In this document: positions 17,701-25,400 of the stretch, one piece after another
Position numbering within the stretch: position 1 is the stretch's first letter
Layout: every line of letters begins with the position of its first letter
Notes under the pieces: generated by a model
What the model was told of the DNA's origin: nothing
Database searches by the model: none
What the model saw: the letters and a program-made list of their open reading frames with translations, nothing else
Program-made: the position numbers and the translations under genes
Assembly: GCA_910584125.1 (NCBI GenBank)
Contig: CAJTXU010000025.1
Location: 1 to 34,517 of the forward strand
Length of the DNA: 34,517 nt
Source of the DNA: an uncultured Muribaculaceae bacterium
GTDB lineage: Bacteria > Bacteroidota > Bacteroidia > Bacteroidales > Muribaculaceae
Reading direction: 5' to 3'

Positions 17701-18177
17701 CCGCGTGGCGGCCTGACGGACGGCGGCCTCGCCTTCAGTCTCGCGGTCGCTCAGGAAGTAGTAGCTGTCGTCGCTGAATCTATGGATCGTATGCTTATAG
17801 GGGGTCTTGACGTTGCTCGCGTTCGGCTTCCATGTGAAGTGGTCGGTGGCGAAGAACACGATGCCCTTCGACGTGCGCACGCTCGGCAGCAGCGGCAGGT
17901 CGTCGGGGGTCGAGGCGTCGAAACCCATCGACACCTCGCGGCCGCCGAGGCCGTAGACCCTGACTTTAGCGGGGTCGCTGAAACCGATTTTGCGCAGTTC
18001 GGCGTCGGTGATGAGGGTCATGCCGGTCTGCCCTGTCTTGACGCGGACCCAGCGGCCCTCGGCGAGCGCCGACGAGGCGGCGTAATGTTCGGCCGGAAGG
18101 GCGCGGACGGGGAGAGCCGTAAGCGTCGCGGCCGCCGGCACGAGTATCATTGACAGTATGGTGAGTGCTTTGTTCAT
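14758..18177 (-). CDS. porU: T9SS sortase PorU
   Basis: An 1139-residue cell-surface cysteine peptidase/transpeptidase that removes T9SS C-terminal sorting domains and attaches cargo to lipopolysaccharide. It has a signal peptide (about residues 1-28) and a PorU N-terminal domain (ALAEGRWVRVKTGQTGMTLIT). The C25 peptidase domain has H649 in DYIGHGSPTGWG and C682 in AATCSFQTWD; the 33-residue spacing equals the H657/C690 pair known for P. gingivalis PorU. Ig-like domains follow, then a C-terminal FlgD-like/sorting-type module (GVYDLSGRRIW, RGIYIYRATV). It is the first gene of the operon and its end overlaps rex by an ATGA. No canonical -7 box was found in its 232-base upstream gap, which holds the 177-bp inverted repeat. 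Confidence 0.93.
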   Translation of the reverse strand: MNKALTILSMILVPAAATLTALPVRALPAEHYAASSALAEGRWVRVKTGQTGMTLITDAELRKIGFSDPAKVRVYGLGGREVSMGFDASTPDDLPLLPSVRTSKGIVFFATDHFTWKPNASNVKTPYKHTIHRFSDDSYYFLSDRETEGEAAVRQAATRPGGSSAAESFTERIVYEKELLPAAVGGAQVLGEDFRTTRSQTFNFPLPGAADDKATANVRFVAKTTNGASSLMFKANGEALEATAADRINGTSSSDYAMAVVTAKQIEGLDGSLAFTIDYSPSGTLFTARLDYIEVFYTRRLELTDGELHFYGTYTPDRGISVKGCSETTHIWDVTDPAAPAEVEFSLADGTATFSTTRAGYFEFVAFDPEAVSRTASSAATVANQDIHALETPDMVIITLPEYRRGAERIAALHEETDGFRVHVLDAQAVYNEFSGGKPDTGAFRKLLKMWHDRGESADGHRIGYCLLMGKGLNDNKRLSPEAKNAGFSPLPIWETFGKDPTGGLTEQGLYCNDDYIGMLDDCPEKSFKMEEATMHVAVGRLPVTSATQADQMAAKIENYVKRPNYGPWRNKLMIIADDGDNNDHFKQAQEVYASMRSRGNGKSFVYDRVYLDSYKRVMTSVGATYPQATARMKQNYDDGVIYTDYIGHGSPTGWGHEHLWEWQDIISMTNRNLTFMFAATCSFQTWDNTSPCGAEYIMLNPESGIIGMMGGTRKVYIGDNGYLNTNLHRRLFERDADGRPLRFGDVYIRGLMDKRVLNNLCYGFMGDPAIRVPSPDHDVVIETINGQDLSAGAMPELTAQSAATVTGTIRKADGTLAEDFNGTVTLSLYDSERVITTYGQGGGDAVSYNDRDRRLSESNAKVAAGRFSGVLRVPPEIQGIYTPALISSYAWSDTGKEANGACESLYVFGINEEVTDTVGPKIEKFYVNSPNFENGGLVNSSPVVFARLSDESGINTSESGIGHGLTLAVDGGDIHSDLNAYFTLDPEDPDSGTLAYPLSGIAPGRHTLTLSVWDNSNNVSKATLDINVGAAVDPVIYDITASTSPTQVDFRISLDRPNTTLDCTIGVYDLSGRRIWSVDEALDSDMDSNITATWDLRDASGARVPRGIYIYRATVLTPEGTYSSKSRKIAISAEQKAE

Positions 18178-18200
18178 TGTCAGGCAACGTGTTTTCTAAG

Positions 18201-18377
18201 TAGCTGCGGAAAATTAATGCACATATAAAACGCCGCTATTTTCGAGCCGATTTGGTTCTGGAGTGAGGGGGCATAGCGGGCTATGCGACTGAGCTCCAGG
18301 GTCAAAGCGGCCGAAAAGAGCAAGTTTTATTGTGCAAGATTTAAATTCAATATTCATCGTTTAATTTTTCGCAGCTA
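18201..18377. repeat. 177-bp near-palindromic intergenic element
   Basis: The ends TAGCTGCGGAAAATTAA (18201-18217) and TTAATTTTTCGCAGCTA (18361-18377) are inverted repeats with one mismatch. Inside, TGCACATATAAAAC on the left and its counterpart GTTTTATTGTGCA on the right continue the symmetry imperfectly. CTGGAG (18258-18263) pairs with CTCCAG (18294-18299). The centre is GCATAGC GG GCTATGC (18271-18286). No ORF is contained. It has the look of a dispersed intergenic repeat of Bacteroidales or a structured RNA. It separates the GH25 gene from porU, so it may carry the porU promoter. Confidence 0.85.
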
Positions 18378-18409
18378 TTTATCTTCTTATAACGTGGGCA
18401 CCGGAGCTT

Positions 18410-19165
18410 TTATTGTGGGTGCGCCGGCCGTCGCGGAGCGCTGCGTCGCATCTCCTCCTCCCATTGCCGCCGGCTGCCCGAGTAGGCGTTGATGTCGACG
18501 TCGCCGCGCACGCCGGCCACCTTGCCCCGGTGGTTGTGCTGCCAGTAGGTCCAGTCGCCGCTCATTGCGTTCTCGTCGTTGAACGAGCATATCCACAGCG
18601 GCATCCCCTCGAACTCGGGCATGAGGTATTTCTCCCAGCCGGCGCGGTTGGAATAGAGCGTGACGCGGTGGCCTGCCATATTGAGGTATTCCACCATGAG
18701 CTGGAGGCGCGCCTTGACGCTGTCGACGGGCACTCCGCGGGCGTTGCCCTGCTCCTCGACGTCGATGGCCAGGCCCAGGTCGAGGTGGCGCCGCCCCACG
18801 GCGTTGAGGAAATTGACCGCCTGCTCGATGCCGTCGCGGTCGAAGCGGAAATAGTGATAGGCGCCGACGCGCATCCCCGCGTGCCGGGCCTTCTGGTAGT
18901 TGAGCACGAAGTTCTCGTCGCGGAACGACACACCCTCCGACGACTTGAGCCATACGAACTCGTAGCCCTCGGCGGCGGCGGCGTTGAGGTTGGCGTATCC
19001 GTTGTGGGCCGACAGGTCGAGGCCCTTGACGGGAAAACGCTCCGGATCGACATAGGGGGGCGTGGACATGTATCTGTGCCATGCCCACCAGCAGGCGCCC
19101 GCCAGGAGCAGTGTCACCAGCGCGAACCAGCCTGCAACGCGTATGTCCTTGACCGGCCGTTTCAT
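18410..19165 (-). CDS. Membrane-anchored GH25 lysozyme-type muramidase
   Basis: A 251-residue glycoside hydrolase family 25 protein, predicted to cleave the beta-1,4 bond between MurNAc and GlcNAc in peptidoglycan. An uncleaved N-terminal transmembrane anchor spans about residues 10-30 (VAGWFALVTLLLAGACWWAW). The catalytic domain starts at GLDLSAHNG (D50) and has the active-site pair D135/E137 in AIDVEEQGN. It ends with the typical WQHN...VDINAYSG segment. The first ATG is 19165; the frame can be extended 15 bases to a TTG, which is not favoured. It lies 65 bases after waaA in the same direction. It is probably used in wall remodelling rather than attack, since it stays membrane-bound and no immunity gene is present. 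Confidence 0.9.
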   Translation of the reverse strand: MKRPVKDIRVAGWFALVTLLLAGACWWAWHRYMSTPPYVDPERFPVKGLDLSAHNGYANLNAAAAEGYEFVWLKSSEGVSFRDENFVLNYQKARHAGMRVGAYHYFRFDRDGIEQAVNFLNAVGRRHLDLGLAIDVEEQGNARGVPVDSVKARLQLMVEYLNMAGHRVTLYSNRAGWEKYLMPEFEGMPLWICSFNDENAMSGDWTYWQHNHRGKVAGVRGDVDINAYSGSRRQWEEEMRRSAPRRPAHPQ

Positions 19166-19181
19166 TTGACTTATCCACAAG

Positions 19182-19219
19182 CAAGTAAGTGTAGGCAGAC
19201 CCGTATTGCTTCTTACTTG
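19182..19219 (-). terminator. Weak stem-loop between waaA and the GH25 gene
   Basis: CAAGTAAG (19182-19189) is the reverse complement of CTTACTTG (19212-19219), with a 22-nt loop. It is AT-rich, and another copy of the ACTTACTT-type sequence follows. It could be a weak terminator; read-through into the GH25 gene is likely. Confidence 0.3.
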
Positions 19220-19230
19220 ATACTTATTAC

Positions 19231-20538
19231 TTACTTAAAGATCTTTCGGTATATCCTGTCGGTGGCGCCCGTCTTCGAGCGGATGTAGCGTCCGGCGGCT
19301 TCGCCCCGGCGTCGGCGCTCGGCGGGGTCGGCCACGAGCAGGCTGTCGGCGGCGGCCTCGAACCCGGCGGCGGAGTCCACCGGCACTCCGCCCCCGCATT
19401 CGGCCATCTCGCGGGCTTCGATGAATTTACGGTTGTTCGGCCCGTATATCACCGGTATGTCGTAGACGGCTGCCTCGTTGATGTTGTGCAGCCCGGCCCC
19501 GAATCCGCCGCCCACGTATGCCGCGTCGCAATAGGCATAGGCCGACGAGAGCAGTCCGAAGCAGTCGATGACGAGCACCTGCTTCGAGGGGTCGGCCGGG
19601 TCGGCCTTTCCGTCGCGGATCTCGGAGAGAAGCATGACGCCGTTGGCGAACCGCGCCTTGAGCGCGGCGAGGCGGGCGTCGTCGAACTCATGGGGCGCGA
19701 TGACGAGCTTCACCTCCGGGTGACGGTCGAACCAGGCGGCGTAGACTTCCTCGTCGGCCGGCCAGCTGCTGCCGGCCATCATCGTGACCGGCGCGCCCGG
19801 CTCGCCGTGGCGGGTGAAGGCCTGCAGCTCCGGGATCTCGCGCCGCAGCGCGCGGATTGCCGTGACGCGGTCGAAGCGAGTGTCGCCGCAGACGTCGGCG
19901 TTGTGGATGTCGATGCCGTCGAGAAGTTCGCGACTCCGCTCGTCCTGCACGAAGATGCGCGTGTACCAGCGGAACCAGAGGCCGTACCATGAGCCGGGAT
20001 GCCTGAAGAAATACTGGTCGGGACGGAACGCCGCGCTTATCAGATATGTCGGAATCCGGCGCTCGTACAGCTCGTGCAGGTAGTTGCGCCAGATCTCGTA
20101 TTTTACGAATATGGCTATCTCGGGGTGGGCCATGTCGAGGAATCTCTTAACCCTCGCCGGCGTGTCGAACGGCAGATAGCAGACGCAGTCGGCCCCGCCG
20201 TAATGGCTGCGCACCTCATAGCCCGAGGGGGAGAAGAAGGTGAGCAGGATCTTGTATTCGGGATGCTCGCGGCGGATTTTCTCCATCAGCGGGCGCCCCT
20301 GCTCGAACTCGCCGAGCGAGGCGGCATGGACCCAGACCACACGGTCGTCGGGGGCGATGTGCCCCTTGAGCAGGGGCCACACGTCGCGCTGGCCTTGGTC
20401 GAGCTTGCGCGCCTTCTCGTTGCGCAGCCCGGCCACCCGTACGCCCAGACGGTAGAGGGCGATGCCCGCCGTGTAGAGCGGGGCCTCCAGAATCTGGCGG
20501 CTTGCCTCCTCGGCCACTATCCTGACATCCTTTCCCAA
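19231..20538 (-). CDS. waaA: 3-deoxy-D-manno-octulosonic acid (Kdo) transferase
   Basis: Transfers Kdo to lipid IVA in the inner core of lipopolysaccharide at the inner membrane. About 435 residues. The N-terminal GT30 domain shows WVHAASLGEFEQGRPL, FFSPSGYEV and KYEIWRNYL. The second Rossmann domain has AGSSWPADEE, IAPHEF and the nucleotide-site run YVGGGFGAGLHNINEAAVYDIPVIYGP. No ATG lies near the expected N-terminus (PLYTAGIALYRLGVRVAG); the frame can begin at TTG 20538, 5 bases after gltX, or at GTG 20517. The start is therefore uncertain, but coupling to gltX is clear. LPS made by this pathway is also the anchor to which PorU attaches T9SS cargo. Confidence 0.92.
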   Translation of the reverse strand: MGKDVRIVAEEASRQILEAPLYTAGIALYRLGVRVAGLRNEKARKLDQGQRDVWPLLKGHIAPDDRVVWVHAASLGEFEQGRPLMEKIRREHPEYKILLTFFSPSGYEVRSHYGGADCVCYLPFDTPARVKRFLDMAHPEIAIFVKYEIWRNYLHELYERRIPTYLISAAFRPDQYFFRHPGSWYGLWFRWYTRIFVQDERSRELLDGIDIHNADVCGDTRFDRVTAIRALRREIPELQAFTRHGEPGAPVTMMAGSSWPADEEVYAAWFDRHPEVKLVIAPHEFDDARLAALKARFANGVMLLSEIRDGKADPADPSKQVLVIDCFGLLSSAYAYCDAAYVGGGFGAGLHNINEAAVYDIPVIYGPNNRKFIEAREMAECGGGVPVDSAAGFEAAADSLLVADPAERRRRGEAAGRYIRSKTGATDRIYRKIFK

Positions 20539-20543
20539 ATCGT

Positions 20544-22085
20544 TCAGCCCTCCGTGGCGCCGATGCGCTCCACAGCCGCGCGGATGCGGCCGATCACCTC
20601 ATCCTTGGGCATGAGCTCCGTTATGTCGAACATGTGCGGGCCACGGCAGGCTCCGACCACGGCGAGGCGGAACGCGTTCATCACGTTGCCCAGGTGGTAG
20701 CCGTTGGCCTCGATCCAGCCCAGCACGACCTTCTCGGCGTTGGCCGACGTCATGTCGTCGATGCCCTCGAGCACTCCGACGAGCTCGCCCATGATGCGCG
20801 GCGTGTCGGCGCTCCAGCGCTTCTTGACGTCCTTGGGGTTGTATTCCGCCGGGGCCTCGAAGAAGAAGTCGGCCTGCTCCCAGAGGTCGCCGATCAGGTT
20901 GGCGCGCCCCTTGACCATGCCCAGCGCGCGGGCCGTGTATTCGGGCGTGAAGCCCTCGATGCCCCGCTTCTCGAGCTCGGGCATGAAGAGCGCGGCCAGC
21001 TGGTCGTCGGGCGTCTCCTTCAGATATTCATGGTTGAACCATATGCCCTTCTTGAAGTCGAACTTGGCGCCCGACTTCGAGCAGTGGTCGAACGAGAACT
21101 TGTCGATGAGCTCCTGCATCGTCATCAGCTCGGAGTCGTCGCCGGGGTTCCAGCCCAGCAGGGCCAGGAAGTTGACCACGGCCTGCGGCAGGTATCCACG
21201 CTCGCGGTATCCCGACGAGACCTCGCCCGATTTCGGGTCGTGCCATTCGAGCGGGAAGACCGGGAAACCGAGTTTGTCGCCGTCGCGCTTGGAGAGCTTG
21301 CCGTTGCCCACGGGCTTGAGCAGCAGGGGCAGGTGGACGAACTCGGGCATCGTGTCGGCCCAGCCGAGTGCCTCGTAGAGCAGCACGTGCAGCGGGGCCG
21401 ACGGCAGCCACTCCTCGCCGCGGATCACGTGGGTGACCTCCATCAGGTGGTCGTCGACGATGTTGGCCAGATGGTAGGTGGGGAGGTCGTCGGCGCTCTT
21501 GTAGAGCACCTTGTCGTCGAGTATCGACGAGTTGACGGTCACCTCGCCGCGGATGCGGTCGCGCACCTTGACCTCGCGGCCCGGCTCGATGAGGAAGCGG
21601 ACGGTGTATTGCTCGCCGGCGTCGATGCGGCGACGCACCTCGTCGGCGGGGAGCGTCAGCGAGTTCTCCATCTTCATGCGCGTGTTGGCGTCGTAGATGA
21701 AGTTGGGGTCGGCCTCACGAGCCGCCTTGAGCGCCTCGGGGGTGTCGAAGGCGTAGTATGCCTTCCCCTCGTCGAGCAGACGGCGTACGTGCACGCGGTA
21801 GATGTCGCGGCGCTCCGACTGCCTGTACGGACCGTAGGCGCCCCCTTCGCGCACACCCTCGTCGATGCCTATGCCGAGCCATGCCAGCGACTCGTTGATG
21901 TAGTCTTCGGCTCCCGGCACGAAGCGGTTGCTGTCGGTGTCCTCGATGCGGAGTATCATGTCGCCCCCGTTCTGGCGGGCGAACAAGTAGTTGTAGAGCG
22001 CGGTGCGTACCCCGCCGATGTGCAGCGGGCCTGTGGGCGACGGCGCGAATCTTACTCTTACCTTGCGGTCCATTGTCTTATTCAT
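20544..22085 (-). CDS. gltX: Glutamyl-tRNA synthetase
   Basis: A class I aminoacyl-tRNA synthetase charging tRNA-Glu in the cytoplasm. It has 513 residues. The nucleotide-binding motif is FAPSPTGPLHIGG with HIGG at 22-25, and the second signature is KLSKR at 263-267 (KMSKS class). The C-terminal anticodon-binding helical domain is complete. A second ATG at 22073 (MDRKVRVRFAPSP) is equally plausible as the start. It is the first gene of gltX-waaA-GH25 and is transcribed divergently from the amylase gene. Confidence 0.97.
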   Translation of the reverse strand: MNKTMDRKVRVRFAPSPTGPLHIGGVRTALYNYLFARQNGGDMILRIEDTDSNRFVPGAEDYINESLAWLGIGIDEGVREGGAYGPYRQSERRDIYRVHVRRLLDEGKAYYAFDTPEALKAAREADPNFIYDANTRMKMENSLTLPADEVRRRIDAGEQYTVRFLIEPGREVKVRDRIRGEVTVNSSILDDKVLYKSADDLPTYHLANIVDDHLMEVTHVIRGEEWLPSAPLHVLLYEALGWADTMPEFVHLPLLLKPVGNGKLSKRDGDKLGFPVFPLEWHDPKSGEVSSGYRERGYLPQAVVNFLALLGWNPGDDSELMTMQELIDKFSFDHCSKSGAKFDFKKGIWFNHEYLKETPDDQLAALFMPELEKRGIEGFTPEYTARALGMVKGRANLIGDLWEQADFFFEAPAEYNPKDVKKRWSADTPRIMGELVGVLEGIDDMTSANAEKVVLGWIEANGYHLGNVMNAFRLAVVGACRGPHMFDITELMPKDEVIGRIRAAVERIGATEG

Positions 22086-22146
22086 TATATATGTTTTGCC
22101 ACGGCCGGGCGCGGGCGCGGACGTGCGCGTTTTCGGTTTTATTCTG

Positions 22147-22154
22147 CAAAGTTA
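22147..22154 (-). promoter_or_regulatory. -7 box for gltX
   Basis: CAAAGTTA on the plus strand reads TAACTTTG on the minus strand, an exact TAnnTTTG match, 61 bases before the gltX ATG. No -33 TTTG stands at the usual 20-base spacing. Confidence 0.5.
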
Positions 22155-22244
22155 GCAATAAATTTCAATATTCGGCGTGCAAGCGGCCATTTTTTGAGCC
22201 TCCCGAGGCCGGCGGAAGACGACTTCGGCCGTTTTTAGGTTTTA

Positions 22245-22268
22245 AAAACATGTTTTAAAACATGTTTT
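22245..22268. promoter_or_regulatory. Two abutting copies of the palindrome AAAACATGTTTT upstream of the amylase gene
   Basis: The 12-bp self-complementary sequence AAAACATGTTTT occurs at 22245-22256 and again at 22257-22268. Its centres are 12 bp apart, close to one helical turn. The pair ends 24 bases before the amylase -7 box, where an activator or repressor would bind. This arrangement suits two dimers of one regulator. The regulator is not identifiable from this window. Confidence 0.7.
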
Positions 22269-22292
22269 GATTTTAGTTGTATTTTTTTTTGT

Positions 22293-22300
22293 TAATTTTG
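22293..22300 (+). promoter_or_regulatory. -7 box of the alpha-amylase gene
   Basis: TAATTTTG matches TAnnTTTG and follows a T-rich run. A TTTG at 22266-22269 is 23 bases upstream, slightly wider than the usual spacing, and overlaps the second operator palindrome. The transcript would have a leader of about 120 bases before the ATG at 22425. The leader contains CCGG-rich segments (about 22335-22365) but no riboswitch I recognise. Confidence 0.55.
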
Positions 22301-22424
22301 TGCCGTAATTTGCACCGCGAGGTATGAGTCCCCGTCTCCGGCCCAGTCCGGGATGAGAACCCTGAAATTATCGAAATCATAATCCAATTGTAATAACCAA
22401 CATCATTTACATTTACCTCATTCC

Positions 22425-25400
22425 ATGAAAAGAATCTCAAGATTCATGGCTGTCTGCGGACTCGCGGCGGCCGCTGTCACGGCGCAGGCCGCGACTTTCA
22501 AGGGAGACCGCACGGATTTTCGCGACGAGACTATCTACTTCGCGATGACGACCCGTTTCTACGACGGTGACCCGAAAAACAACGTCTGCACCTGGGACAA
22601 GCAGGAGAAGCAGATCGCCGACAACGACCCGGGTTGGCGCGGCGACTTCGCCGGCCTCATCGAAAAACTCGACTACATCAAGGCCCTCGGCTTCACGGCC
22701 ATCTGGATCACCCCGGTGGTGCAGAACGGCTCGGGCATCGACTATCACGGCTATCACGCCATGGACCTCTCGTCGGTCGACCTCCGCTATGAGAGCCGCA
22801 CGGAGTGGGGTTCGGAGAAGGACGTCAAGTTCCAGGACCTCATCGACGCGGCCCACGCCAAGGGCCTCAAGATCGTGCTCGACGTCGTGCTGCAGCACAC
22901 GGGCAACTTCGGCGAGGTTAATCTCAACCCCCTCTTCACACGCAACCAGAACATCCGCAACCAGGCGAGCATCGAGCATTGCATGATCCCCGACAGCGAG
23001 CGTCTCGGCGGCAAAAGCTACTGGGATCTGCCCAACAGCGGCTCGACCACGCAGTACAGCGTGCGCTGGAAGTATTTCAAGAACCCCGTATACGAGCCCA
23101 ACAACTACTACCACCATTACGGCACGGGCTGGAACTGGGACGCACCCACCCGCTGGTGGGGTCAGATCGCCGGTGACTGCGTCGACCTCAACACGGAGAA
23201 CGACCACGTGGCCCAGTATGTCGTCGACTGCTACGGCGAGTTCATCAAGATGGGCGTCGACGCCTTCCGTATCGATACGTCGGGCCACATCTCGCCGCTG
23301 ACTTTCAACAAGCAGTTTATCCCGCAGTTCATCGCTCTGGGCGAGCAGTACAAGAGCAAACGCCTCAACGAGGCGCCGTTCTATATGTTCGGCGAGGTCT
23401 GCCAGCGTTTCCAGGGCTCGGTGGTATACCGCGGCCAGCCCAACCTGTCGTCGTATTTCTATACATGGAAGTCCGATCAGGCTCTTATCGATGAGTTCGA
23501 CGGCGATCCCGAGTGGTGGCGCCAGCAGGTGCTTCCCGAGGGCCACGACACCCCGGTCGGCCCGATGGCCGTCTGCGAGAAGGACACCAAGGACAAGCCC
23601 CGCTCCAACAACGCATGGATGCTGAACGGCGCATGGCACGAGCCTGACTATTCGCAGGCGTCGGGCTTCAACGTCATCGACTTCCCCGTGCACTACAGCT
23701 TCAGCAGCGTCAGCAGCATCCAGGGGCTTTTCAGCCAGGACAACTACTACAACGACGCCACATATAATGTGGTCTACGTTGACTCTCACGACTACAGCCC
23801 CGGCCCGAACGACGGCAGCCGCTTCAACGGCGGCACGGCGCAGTGGGCCGAGAACCTCTCGTGGATGTTCACCTTCCGCGGCATCCCCTGTCTCTACTAC
23901 GGTTCGGAGGTCGAGTTCCAGGCCGGCAATGTGATCGACGACGGCATGGGCACCGCGCTCTCCAAGACGGGCCGCGCATACTACGGCCACTATCTCGAGG
24001 GTGAGGTCAACGCCAGCGACTTCGCGCAGTTCACCGCCAGCGGCCAGGTGGCCAGCACGCTCAAGGGCGACCTCGCGCACCACATCCAGCAGCTCAACAA
24101 GATCCGCGCCGCTGTCCCCGCGCTGCGCAAGGGTCAGTACACCTTCGACGACTGCGAGGCCAACGGCGGCTGGGCGTTCAAGCGTGCATACAAGGAGTCG
24201 TATGCTCTCGTGGCTGTCAACGGCGGCGCAACGTTCAGCAACGTTCCCGCAGGCACCTATACCGACATCGTGACCGGCGAGACCTATCAGGGCGGCGGCT
24301 CGATCACGGTCGACGCTCCCAAGACCCAGGGCCAGCTCCGCGTCCTCGTAAAGGACTGGACGGGCGGCAAGGTGGTTGAGGACGGCATGTACATCTACGC
24401 CTCCAGCCCCGTTCCGCAGGGCGGCAAGCCCACCGCCACCGACCCGGGCGCTTCGTTCTACTACACCAAGGCAGACGCCATCGACGAGAGCGTCGGCATG
24501 ACGTTCGACCCCTACGGCGGCGCTTTCAAGACCGAGACCCTCACCGTCAGCGCATCGCTCACGCCTGGCGCGACGACCGGTTCGTTCAAGGTCGGCAACC
24601 AGCAGGCCGTCACCCTCTCGAAGGGCGAGACCAAGCAGTTCACCGTAGGCGCAGGCATGAACTACGGCGAGTCAGTCACCGTGACCTGGACCGCTACCGG
24701 CGCCGAGGGCACCGAGACCGGCAAGGTGACATACAAGAAGGTAGACCCCAACGCGGTGATCACCGTCTATGTCAACGCTCCCGCAGGCTCCAACATGTAC
24801 GCATGGGGCACGGACGGCTCCGGCTCGGAGGTGAAGCCCTGCGGCGCATGGCCGGGCAAGAGCGTCACGACAATGGAGTCGGTTGAGGCCGAAGGCGAGA
24901 CTTACTACTACATGACGTTCGCCGACATGGAGTCCGTCAACGTCATCTTCAACAACAACGGCGCGCAGACCGACAACATCACCGGCATCACCGAGGATGT
25001 GTACTATAAGTACGACGGAGGCTCGAACGCCACCAAGGTCGACGTGACACCCGGCCCGAAGGCTCCGGTCATCAAGGCTACTCCCGGCAGCGGATACTCG
25101 TTCACGCAGTCTGTGACGGTGACTCTGTCGGTATCGGGCGCCGATGACGTCTACTACACGCTCAACGGCCAGCCCGCGTCGGCGTCGAGCACACGCTACA
25201 CCGGCCCCATCACGCTGACCGAGACGGCCACCATCAACGCCTACGCACGCAACGACGTCGGCGAGACACGCGCAGCGTTCACCTACACCAAGAGCGCGGC
25301 TCCGGTCGGCGGCCAGAAGAACGCGTACTTCGACAACAGCAACTCCAACTGGAGCACGGTCAACGCCTACTGCTGGGACGACAACCATCAGGAAGCAAAC

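Noticed and set aside
15844..18153. 769-codon plus-strand frame opposite porU
   Set aside because: Antisense shadow of the porU codon pattern; no recognisable domain or signal.
18410..19165. GH25 enzyme as a toxin or phage lysin
   Set aside because: It has an uncleaved membrane anchor, sits in a housekeeping operon with waaA and gltX, and has no immunity or holin gene nearby.
19166..19180. Five-codon extension of the GH25 gene
   Set aside because: The upstream start is TTG; the ATG at 19165 already includes the full anchor.
22306..22424. Riboswitch in the amylase leader
   Set aside because: CCGG-rich segments can pair in several ways, but no known riboswitch core could be matched.
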